Shown: in pieces, positions 16,248-23,384 of the stretch
Position numbering within the stretch: the first letter of the stretch is position 1
Layout of the letters: each line of letters starts with the position of its first letter
DNA from: Gemmatimonadaceae bacterium
GTDB taxonomy: Bacteria; Gemmatimonadota; Gemmatimonadetes; Gemmatimonadales; Gemmatimonadaceae
NCBI GenBank assembly: GCA_024710705.1
Contig: JANJUF010000038.1
Span: forward strand, 1 to 32,098
Length of the DNA stretch: 32,098 nucleotides
Direction: 5' to 3'
Program-made: the position numbers and the translations under genes
Notes under the pieces: generated by a model
The model's input: the letters and a program-made list of their open reading frames with translations, nothing else
Database searches by the model: none
What the model was told of the DNA's origin: nothing

Positions 16248-16748
16248 ATGTTTCGTCGTCTGATGTTCCCCAGCCTGGCTCTTGCCTTCGCCGTCGTGGC
16301 CTGCGGCGAGTCGCCGACCGGCACCGCGGCCACACGCGAGTCCGAGGACTACGCGCTGGTGATGTTCGGCGAGGCCGGCGCGGCGCTCGAAGGTACGCTG
16401 GGCGCGCAGTCGGGGGACCATCCCTTCGATGGACGCACGCGTTGGGCGCGGCTGCCCGACTCCCTGCAGCTCACCGAGGAACAGCGCGCCGAGATGCATG
16501 CGCTCCGCGAGGCGTTCCGCGTGGAGCACGAGGAGGAGCTGGCCGCATTGCGGGAGATCTTCCGGGAGGCGCGTGCGGCGTGGCGCGCCGGGGCCTCGCG
16601 CCTCGAGGTCCGCGCGATCCTCGCCGAGGCCCGCCCAATCGTCGAGGCGCTGCGTCCCGCGGTGCAGGCGCTGCACGAGGCCTTGCGCGCGGTGCTCACG
16701 GACGAGCAGCGGGCCTGGCTCGCGGCGAATCGCCCGGTGCGCCCGTAG
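16248..16748 (+). CDS. Small Spy/CpxP-like lipoprotein with two LTxxQ motifs
   Basis: 166 residues with a signal peptide ending in the lipobox VVAC (Cys19) followed by GESPTG. The mature part is mostly charged alpha helix, rich in Glu, Arg and Ala. It carries LTEEQRAEM (75-79) and LTDEQRAWL (150-154), the repeated LTxxQ signature of periplasmic Spy/CpxP proteins, which act as chaperones or stress sensors for the envelope. The ribosome-binding site AGGAGG is excellent. Membrane attachment through the lipid differs from soluble Spy. It stands between the decarboxylase and the convergent efflux operon, and no client or partner is evident. Confidence 0.8.
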   Translation: MFRRLMFPSLALAFAVVACGESPTGTAATRESEDYALVMFGEAGAALEGTLGAQSGDHPFDGRTRWARLPDSLQLTEEQRAEMHALREAFRVEHEEELAALREIFREARAAWRAGASRLEVRAILAEARPIVEALRPAVQALHEALRAVLTDEQRAWLAANRPVRP

Positions 16749-16762
16749 ATACAGCGCTTCAC

Positions 16763-16832
16763 CACGAAGGCACGAAGGGCTCCGACGCGCTCGAGAGCAT
16801 CCGCGCACATCGGAGCCCTTCCTGTCTTCGTG
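16763..16832. terminator. Long imperfect inverted repeat between convergent genes
   Basis: Two 23-base arms (16763-16785 and 16810-16832) pair as a 12-bp and a 7-bp stem separated by a four-base mismatch, with a 24-base loop. The left arm begins CACGAAGGCACGAAG. It lies between the convergent lipoprotein and acrB-type genes, so it could terminate both. No T-tract follows either arm. Confidence 0.6.
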
Positions 16833-16849
16833 ATGAATCCGGTCAGCAG

Positions 16850-19800
16850 TTACGCACGATCGGTCGGGATCATGAACTCCTCGGTCTTGGGCCGTTCGGG
16901 GAACTTGAACCACCCCGCCACCCGCTCCCGGAACTCGTCCATCACTTCGTAGACGGTCGGGATCACGAGCAGCGTGAGGAGGGTCGAGGTGATCGTTCCG
17001 CCGATCACGGCACGTCCCAGCGGCGCGCGGAAGTCCGCGCCTTCACCGAGGCCGAGCGACACCGGGATCATGCCGGCGATGAGCGCGAAGGTCGTCATGA
17101 GGATGGGCCGCAGGCGCACGCGTCCCGCCTCGATGATCGCCGCCCGCCGTTCCATGCCCTGTTCCTGGCCCCATTTGGCGAAGTCGATCAACAGGATCGC
17201 GTTCTTTGCCACGATTCCCATCAGGAGGATCACGCCGATCATCGACATGATGTTCAGCGTATCCCCGGTGATGAGGAGCGCCAGCACCACACCGATCAGC
17301 GAGAGCGGCAGCGAGATCAGGATGGCGATGGGTTCGAGAAATGACCCGAACTGCATCACGAGGATCAGGTACATCAGCATCAGCGCGATGCCCAGCGCCG
17401 CCAGGATGGCCCCGAACACTTCCGCCTGGTCCTTGGCCTCGCCGCCGAACGACCAGCGGATGCCCTCCGGCACCTGCAGCCGCTCGAGGCCACGCACAAT
17501 GTCGCCGGTCACCTCCCCGAGCGAGCGCCCGGAGAGATTCGCCTGCACGACGATGACATTGTCACGATCCAAGTGCGAGATCTTCGCCGGGCCGAGGCCC
17601 TGCGTGACCGTGGCGAGTTGGCCGAGCGGCAGCATCTGCATCGGCGCCCCGCCCTGCCCGCCAACGGCGATGGGCAACCGCTCGATGTCGGAGATCCGTG
17701 TCCGCGATTCCGGCGCGAGCCGCACGCGCACCTTCCGGTTCTCCCCTGACGGGTCCACCCAGTCGCCGGCGTCCACGCCAGCGAAGGCGGGCCGCAGCGA
17801 CTGGGCGATCTGTCCCACCGTTACGCCCATCGAACCCGCCAACGCGCGGTCCAGCGTGATCTCGAGCTCGGGCTTCTGGCCCTTGGTCGAGAGCGAGACG
17901 TCCACCGCACCGGGCACCGCACGCACCATCTGGAGTACGGAGTCGGCGAACATCTGCAGCTGACGTCCATCCACTCCGCGCAGTTCCAGCTGCACCTGCT
18001 TGATGGCGCCGCCAAAGCCCGACGTGAACACGGCCACCGTCGCACCGCCAATCGATTTCACGTCCTCGCGCAGCGTCGCGCCGAACTGTTCCTGCGAGAT
18101 CTCGCGTTCGGCCTTCGGCGTCATGCGCACGTACACGGAGCCCAGGTCCACCGCGCCCAGCGCCTCCGACGGATCCATCCCACCGCCGGCGCCGATGGTC
18201 GCGAAGGTGTAGCGCACTTCGGGGTGCGCGCGTGCCACGCGCGCGGCCTCCTCGGTCTTCATGCGCGTGTACTCGAGGTTCGAGCCCGGCGGCGTCTCCA
18301 CCTGGACGATCACTTCCGAGTTGTCGGTGAGCGGCACGAAGCCGAAGCCACCGAACGTGGATTGCAGCGCCAGCGCGCCAACCAGCGACCCGACAGCCAG
18401 GAAGATCATCGCCAGCCGGTGATCCAGCGCCCAGCCGATGACCTTGGTGTATCCACCGGCCATCCGGTCGAACCACTCGTTGAACCGCACCAACTGCCTC
18501 GAGACCCAATTCCGGTGTTCGTGCTTCTCGATCTCCGGGTCCGGCCAGTAGGCCGAGAGCATCGGGTCCAGCGAGAAGGAGACGAACAACGACACCAGCA
18601 CCGCGCAGGCGATCGTCAGCGCGAAGGGCTTGAACCACTGCCCCGGCAGTCCCGCCATGAAGCCGATCGGCACAAACACCGCGACGATGGAGAATGTCGT
18701 GGCGGCGACGGCCAGTCCGATCTCATCGGTGCCTTCGTGCGCCGCACGGAAGTGGTCTTTCCCCATCTCCACGTGCCGCACGATGTTCTCGCGTACCACG
18801 ATGGCATCGTCGATCAGGATGCCGATGGCCAGCGAGAGCCCGAGCAGTGACATCGTGTTGAGCGTGAAGCCGAAGGCCCACACCGCCACGAAGCTCGCCA
18901 GCACCGAGATCGGGAGCGCCAGGCCGGTGATGACCGTCGAGCGCCACGAGTTGAGGAACAGGAACACCACCAGCACGGTGAGCATCGCCCCTTCCACCAG
19001 CGTGCTCTGGACATTCGCCACCGACGCCTTGACGCGATCGCCGGAGTTGCGCACCACGTCGATGGTGGTGCCGGGGGGCAGCGTGGCGCGCAGTTCCGCC
19101 ACCGCATCGGTGACCCGCTCCGCGACTGCGGTGGTGGAGTAGCCCTTCGCCTTCTTCACCTGGATGCCAACGGCGTCGCGGCCGTTGAAGAGCGCTGCCG
19201 TGCGCGGCTCGGCGGTGCCGTCGCGCGCGGTGGCCACCTCGCCGAGTCGGATCGAGCGGCCGCCCTTCTCGGCCACCACCAAGCGCAGGAAGTCCTCGGG
19301 CGTCTCCAGCTTGCCTTTCAGGCGGATGGCGCGCTCGTCGAGCGTGCCGTTGATGCGGCCCACCGGCGCCGCGAGGTTCTGCGACTGCAGCGCCGCGACG
19401 ACCTGCGCCACCGTGATGCCTGCCGCCTCCATCGCATCGGGACGGATCTCCACCGTGAGTTCACGTTCCACGCCGCCGATCACGACCGCCTCGGCCACGC
19501 CGGGAATGCCGCGCAGGGCGCGGGTGATCCCGGGGTCGGCGATCCGCGTGAGGCCGGGCGCGTCGTGCGTGCTCGAGTTGAGCGACAACTCGATGATCGG
19601 CTGGTCGGCCGGATCGAAGCGCGTGAGCACCGGCTCCTTCATCTCCGCCGGAAGGTCCGAACGGATAGCGCTGATCTTGTCGCGGATGTCCTGCGAGGCC
19701 TGCTGGAGGTCCTTCTCGAACACAAAGAACACCGTGACGTTGGCGAAGCCGTCTTGGGCCGCGCCGGAGATGCGGTCCACGCCGGAGATGCCGGAGACCG

Positions 19801-20008
19801 CCTCCTCGACGCGATCAAGCACTTCACGCTCCACCACGTCGGGCGAGGCGCCGGGATACGGGATGGCGACATTGATGATCGGCTGCTGGACGTCCGGGAA
19901 CTCGTCTGTCTCCAGCTGCCAGAGCGAGAAGAGACCGAACACCACCAGCGCCACCATCGACACCACGGTGACCAGCGGCCGCTTGATCGCGAAATCGGAG
20001 ATGAGCAT
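16850..20008 (-). CDS. RND efflux permease, AcrB/HAE1 type
   Basis: 1052 residues, the normal length for AcrB. The N-terminus MLISDFAIKRPLVTVVSM leads into the first transmembrane helix. The proton-relay pair of acidic residues is in GILIDDAIVVRENI, and the third relay residue, lysine, is in GIVAKNAILLIDFAK. Two large periplasmic loops and twelve predicted helices follow the RND pattern. It exports small hydrophobic or amphiphilic compounds across the inner membrane using proton motive force, together with the adaptor and TolC-type genes immediately upstream. It follows the adaptor stop by 12 bases with a GAGGCG site. Specificity cannot be inferred; the relay and lack of heavy-metal motifs favour the HAE rather than the metal (HME) group. 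Confidence 0.94.
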   Translation of the reverse strand: MLISDFAIKRPLVTVVSMVALVVFGLFSLWQLETDEFPDVQQPIINVAIPYPGASPDVVEREVLDRVEEAVSGISGVDRISGAAQDGFANVTVFFVFEKDLQQASQDIRDKISAIRSDLPAEMKEPVLTRFDPADQPIIELSLNSSTHDAPGLTRIADPGITRALRGIPGVAEAVVIGGVERELTVEIRPDAMEAAGITVAQVVAALQSQNLAAPVGRINGTLDERAIRLKGKLETPEDFLRLVVAEKGGRSIRLGEVATARDGTAEPRTAALFNGRDAVGIQVKKAKGYSTTAVAERVTDAVAELRATLPPGTTIDVVRNSGDRVKASVANVQSTLVEGAMLTVLVVFLFLNSWRSTVITGLALPISVLASFVAVWAFGFTLNTMSLLGLSLAIGILIDDAIVVRENIVRHVEMGKDHFRAAHEGTDEIGLAVAATTFSIVAVFVPIGFMAGLPGQWFKPFALTIACAVLVSLFVSFSLDPMLSAYWPDPEIEKHEHRNWVSRQLVRFNEWFDRMAGGYTKVIGWALDHRLAMIFLAVGSLVGALALQSTFGGFGFVPLTDNSEVIVQVETPPGSNLEYTRMKTEEAARVARAHPEVRYTFATIGAGGGMDPSEALGAVDLGSVYVRMTPKAEREISQEQFGATLREDVKSIGGATVAVFTSGFGGAIKQVQLELRGVDGRQLQMFADSVLQMVRAVPGAVDVSLSTKGQKPELEITLDRALAGSMGVTVGQIAQSLRPAFAGVDAGDWVDPSGENRKVRVRLAPESRTRISDIERLPIAVGGQGGAPMQMLPLGQLATVTQGLGPAKISHLDRDNVIVVQANLSGRSLGEVTGDIVRGLERLQVPEGIRWSFGGEAKDQAEVFGAILAALGIALMLMYLILVMQFGSFLEPIAILISLPLSLIGVVLALLITGDTLNIMSMIGVILLMGIVAKNAILLIDFAKWGQEQGMERRAAIIEAGRVRLRPILMTTFALIAGMIPVSLGLGEGADFRAPLGRAVIGGTITSTLLTLLVIPTVYEVMDEFRERVAGWFKFPERPKTEEFMIPTDRA

Positions 20009-20020
20009 TCGCGTCGCGCC

Positions 20021-21196
20021 TCAGCGCTGGGTCAGGGTGTCGGAGGGGCTGCTCACGCGGACGCGCGAGCCAACCGAGACCCCGAGGGCGGCGCCGACGA
20101 GGACGGTGTCCCCGGCCACCAGCCCCTCACGGATCTCCACACGGTCGGTGGCTTCATCCCGCGCGCCGACCGTCACGGTCACGCGCTCGACGATCCCATC
20201 CTTCAATCGCACCACTTGCGGCGTGAGCCCACGCTGGTCCAGCGCGAGCGCGGGGATGGTCAGCGCCTCACGCGTCTCGTGGGCCACCCGTCCTTCGGCG
20301 AAGAGCCCGGCCACCAGGCGCTGCCCTGTGTTCGGGATCCGCACGAACAGCCGCACTTGGCGCGTCTGCGGATCGGCCGAGGGATTGACGCTGGAGATCC
20401 GCCCTTCGAACACGCGGTCCGGATAGCCGGTGACGGAGAACCGCACCGGCGCGCCGACCCGCACCTGCGCCAGCTCGGTGGCCGGCACCGCCGCCTCAAG
20501 CCGCATGGTCGAGGGATCCACCAGCGCAAACAGCGGCGCCCCGGGATTCACGATGTCGCCGGGGTTCACGAAGCGTTCGGAGACCACGCCGTCGTACGGC
20601 GCGAGCACGTTCGTCGCATCGCGATTCTCCTCGGCGGCCGAGAGCCGCGCTCGGGCATCGTCAAGCATCGAGCGCGCCGAGAGATCGCCGCGCCGCGCGT
20701 TCTCCAGGTCGCGGTCGCTCACCGCACCGGCAACATGCAGCCGCTCCGCGCGGGCAAGTTCGCGTGCCGCGAGGTCCGCCGCCGTCTGGGCGGCGGTGAA
20801 GCCGGAGCGCGCGCCAAGGTAGGCGTCTTCGATCGCACGGTCATCGATCTTGGCGAGCGACGTGCCCTTGGCGACCACGGCGCCGGGATCGTGGAAGACC
20901 TGCACGACCGCACCCGGCACCTCGGCGCGAATCTGCGCCGTGCGCTCGGCGACCAGCGAGCCGGAGAGAATCGGTCCGATGGAAAGCGTCGTGCGCGTTG
21001 CGACGCCGATCGCTTCCGGGCCGACGTTTACGACAATGGCGTTGGCCGGGGCCTCTTCCGCGGCGTCTCCGCGCCCGCAGGCCGAGAGGGACGTGGCAAG
21101 CGCAAGCAGGGCAAGACCGGCAGCGCGACGGGCGCGTGAAGACATCGGGAGCATCCCCCGCGAAGCGGGTGTCTGGGGAGTGTGGGTGGTGGACAT
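20021..21196 (-). CDS. RND efflux periplasmic adaptor lipoprotein (membrane fusion protein)
   Basis: 391 residues. The lipobox LSAC places the lipidated Cys at about residue 40, giving inner-membrane anchoring. The order then is biotinyl-lipoyl half (AEVPGAVVQVFHDPGAVVAKGTSLAKID), an alpha-hairpin (GFTAAQTAADLAARELARAE to ARARLSAAEENRDAT), the second lipoyl half (VLAPYDGVVSERFVNPGDIV), a beta-barrel and a membrane-proximal domain. It links the permease to the TolC-type channel. The ATG overlaps the stop of the TetR-TolC gene by one base (TGATG), with GGAGGG at good spacing, so translation is coupled. The first residue of a longer reading would be TTG and is less likely. Confidence 0.92.
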   Translation of the reverse strand: MSTTHTPQTPASRGMLPMSSRARRAAGLALLALATSLSACGRGDAAEEAPANAIVVNVGPEAIGVATRTTLSIGPILSGSLVAERTAQIRAEVPGAVVQVFHDPGAVVAKGTSLAKIDDRAIEDAYLGARSGFTAAQTAADLAARELARAERLHVAGAVSDRDLENARRGDLSARSMLDDARARLSAAEENRDATNVLAPYDGVVSERFVNPGDIVNPGAPLFALVDPSTMRLEAAVPATELAQVRVGAPVRFSVTGYPDRVFEGRISSVNPSADPQTRQVRLFVRIPNTGQRLVAGLFAEGRVAHETREALTIPALALDQRGLTPQVVRLKDGIVERVTVTVGARDEATDRVEIREGLVAGDTVLVGAALGVSVGSRVRVSSPSDTLTQR

Positions 21197-23166
21197 CAAC
21201 GGATCCCTCCCAGCGGAAGGTCCTTCAGCAGGGCAAGGCGGAGCTTGGCGATCTCGAGATCGCGTGCGCTGTTCACGCGTTGGAGCCGCGCCTGCTCGAG
21301 TTGCACGCGTGACTCGGTGAGTTCCACGGCAGTTGAGAGGCCTTCCTGGAAGCGCACTTCGGCGATGCGATACGCCTGTTCCGCCTGCGCATCCGTGCCG
21401 ACCGATGCGAGGTAGGCGGCCTGCGCCTGCTCGAGCGCGTTCAGGGCAAGGAGGGCATCGAGCTCGGCGCCTTCGCGGGACTGCTGCAGCCGCGCGCGGG
21501 CCTCAGCGACGTTGGCCTCGGCCACCATCCGGTCGCCGGCGAGGCGCCCACCGCTGAACACGGGCAAGGACAGGCCGAGCGTGACCGTCCAATTGGGGAA
21601 GTAGAGATCGAAATCGCTCGGGAGGAAGGTGCCGTCTGGTGGGTAGGCGAAGCGCTGATAGGTGGAGCTGAGTTGCAGCGCCGGAAGCCGCGCGAGCCGG
21701 GCCGCCGTGAGGGCCTGCTCCTGCGCGCGCAATTGGGCCTCGGCCTGGCGTACCGTCGCCCGCGCCGCGACGCTCGTATCGGGCGTGACAGTCCGGGACT
21801 CGTCGAGGCGCACGGGCGCCATCGCCTCGCTCACGATGCCGGCGTCGTCGCGGATGGGTGTGGTGAGCGTGAGTGGGGCCTGCAACGGCAGCGCGAGGAG
21901 TTGCTTGAGTCGCAGGAGCGCCGCGGTGCGATTGCCGCGGGCCTGGATGGCGAACGGGCGCTGGTTGTCGCGCGTCACCCGCGCGCGCAGCAGGTCGAAC
22001 TCGGAGGCGGTCCCGACTTCGCGTGCCAGCTGCACTTGGACGAGCGTACGCTCGGTTAGCGCGAGCGTGGAGTCGGCGATGGCGGCGAAGCGTTCGGCGG
22101 CGACGGCGTCGTAGTACGCCTGAGCCACATCGAGCAGCGCCTGCGCCCTGGCCGAGGCCAGCGAAAGGTCCGCTGCGTCGCGTCCCGCCTCGGCGCCAGC
22201 GCGCTGCGCCGACAGCCGCCCCGCGGTCCAGAGATTCTGAGTGGCGCTGAGCGAAAGCACGGCCGTGTTGGGCGCCGCGAAGATCGCGGCGAGCGGCGAA
22301 TTGGCGATGCCTCCGCCCCCGCTCGTATCCGGGAACTGCTCTGAGATAGCCTGGAACTGATTCTGCAGCGCGCGTTGGTACGATGCGCCGCCGTTGATCT
22401 GCGGAAGCAGTTGGCTGTTGGTCTGACGCAGCTGTCCTTGCGCACGGTCGAGTCCGGCGGTGGCGGCACGCACCGCCGTGCTCCGCTGTTCGGCGAGGCG
22501 GAGCGCGTCGTCGAGCGAAAGGGCGCTGGGCTGGGCGTTGGCGGCCGCCTGCGCGTGGAGCGAGAGCGGATGGACCAGGAGCAGGAGCGCAGCGACCGTG
22601 GCACCGATGGCGCGCAGGAAGAGTCGGACGTAGGTCGCCGGCGCCTGTTCGCGCGGCGGAAACATGTCGGGCATCAGGTCACGCCCCATGGCGTCGGCAA
22701 AGATGGTTCCCATCAGCATCGCGGCCGCCGGCTTGGCGTCGGCGCTGGTCGGGATGAAACGGTGTTCGGCGAGCCGCTCGATGTAGCTGGTGAGCTCGAC
22801 GAAGGACTGCGCCGGATGCGAGGCGGTGGAGTGGGCGCACTCGCGACGTTCGTGCATCTCGGCCATCGAGGCACGGATCATTCCGGCCGACTCGAGAAGG
22901 AAGGCGTGATCCTCGGCGGCCCAGGAGGTGAGCTCGCGGTTCGGATCCTCCGGGACGTCCGGCAGCGGCGTGCGGGTGACGTTGACTGCGCGGCAGCGGA
23001 TGGCTTCGTCGATGAGCGCCGCCTTTGAGCCGAACAGCCGGAAGAGCGTGACTTCATTGACGCCGGCCTCTTCGGCGATGCGCCGCGTGGTCGCGCCGCG
23101 GAAGCCACCCTCGGCGTAGACACGGACCGCAGCGTCCAGAAGTTGCTGTTTTGTGGGTTCAGACAT
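21196..23166 (-). CDS. TetR-type DNA-binding domain fused in one frame to a TolC-family outer-membrane factor
   Basis: 656 residues in one uninterrupted frame. Residues 1-185 are a TetR/AcrR regulator: the helix-turn-helix (26-48) reads TTRRIAEEAGVNEVTLFRLF followed by GSK, then an all-helical ligand domain. Without a stop it passes into TVAALLLLVHPLSLHAQA (190-207), a hydrophobic stretch ending in a good signal-peptidase site. Residues 208-656 are a full-length TolC family channel with paired repeats (LDDALRLAEQRSTAV; TVTLGLSLPVFSGGRLAG) and a coupled overlap with the adaptor gene. ATG 23166 (MSEPTKQQ) is chosen over TTG 23187; no strong ribosome-binding site is seen. An internal ATG at 22665 (MFPPREQ) could give a channel with a 40-residue signal peptide. 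The TetR half has no stop of its own, so fusion is forced unless there is a frameshift or sequence error. Confidence 0.88.
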   Translation of the reverse strand: MSEPTKQQLLDAAVRVYAEGGFRGATTRRIAEEAGVNEVTLFRLFGSKAALIDEAIRCRAVNVTRTPLPDVPEDPNRELTSWAAEDHAFLLESAGMIRASMAEMHERRECAHSTASHPAQSFVELTSYIERLAEHRFIPTSADAKPAAAMLMGTIFADAMGRDLMPDMFPPREQAPATYVRLFLRAIGATVAALLLLVHPLSLHAQAAANAQPSALSLDDALRLAEQRSTAVRAATAGLDRAQGQLRQTNSQLLPQINGGASYQRALQNQFQAISEQFPDTSGGGGIANSPLAAIFAAPNTAVLSLSATQNLWTAGRLSAQRAGAEAGRDAADLSLASARAQALLDVAQAYYDAVAAERFAAIADSTLALTERTLVQVQLAREVGTASEFDLLRARVTRDNQRPFAIQARGNRTAALLRLKQLLALPLQAPLTLTTPIRDDAGIVSEAMAPVRLDESRTVTPDTSVAARATVRQAEAQLRAQEQALTAARLARLPALQLSSTYQRFAYPPDGTFLPSDFDLYFPNWTVTLGLSLPVFSGGRLAGDRMVAEANVAEARARLQQSREGAELDALLALNALEQAQAAYLASVGTDAQAEQAYRIAEVRFQEGLSTAVELTESRVQLEQARLQRVNSARDLEIAKLRLALLKDLPLGGIR

Positions 23167-23187
23167 GGACGGTAGGTAGACTGGCAA

Positions 23188-23201
23188 GTGAAGTCATTCA
23201 C
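23188..23201. promoter_or_regulatory. Palindrome 1 upstream of the TetR-TolC gene
   Basis: GTGAA-GTCA-TTCAC, a perfect 5-4-5 inverted repeat 21 bases upstream of the ATG at 23166. It is a candidate TetR operator that would block the efflux promoter. Confidence 0.55.
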
Positions 23202-23202
23202 A

Positions 23203-23222
23203 AAGCAAGCGAACACTTGCTT
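23203..23222. promoter_or_regulatory. Palindrome 2 upstream of the TetR-TolC gene
   Basis: AAGCAAGCGAACACTTGCTT, a perfect 7-6-7 inverted repeat one base away from palindrome 1. Its left half GCAAGCGAA resembles the GCAAGTGAA at 23184-23192, so the two sites share a half-site. Size and symmetry fit a TetR dimer site; it is the better operator candidate. Confidence 0.6.
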
Positions 23223-23384
23223 ACAACGAAATCAAGTGGCGATTTGTTTCGCCTCCCAGAACTGCGCTCCTAGGACCTCGAGTCCGACATTAGTTTCGGC
23301 TTTTATTCGGTTTTGTCAAGGTCGCATCGTTGGCACTCGCTGGGTAATGCGAGCGATTCTCCGACTCCTCGCGTTCACCAACTC
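23223..23384. other. AT-richer leader between efflux operon and TonB receptor
   Basis: This part of the 218-base divergent gap is noticeably richer in A and T than its surroundings (for example GGCTTTTATTCGGTTTTGTC), so it probably carries the receptor promoter and a long leader. I see no convincing minus-35/minus-10 pair, riboswitch or ribosome-binding site. Confidence 0.4.

Noticed and set aside
22625-23166. A separate tetR gene ending before the TolC gene
   Set aside because: No in-frame stop exists anywhere between the TetR half and the TolC half, so a separate TetR product would need a frameshift or processing.
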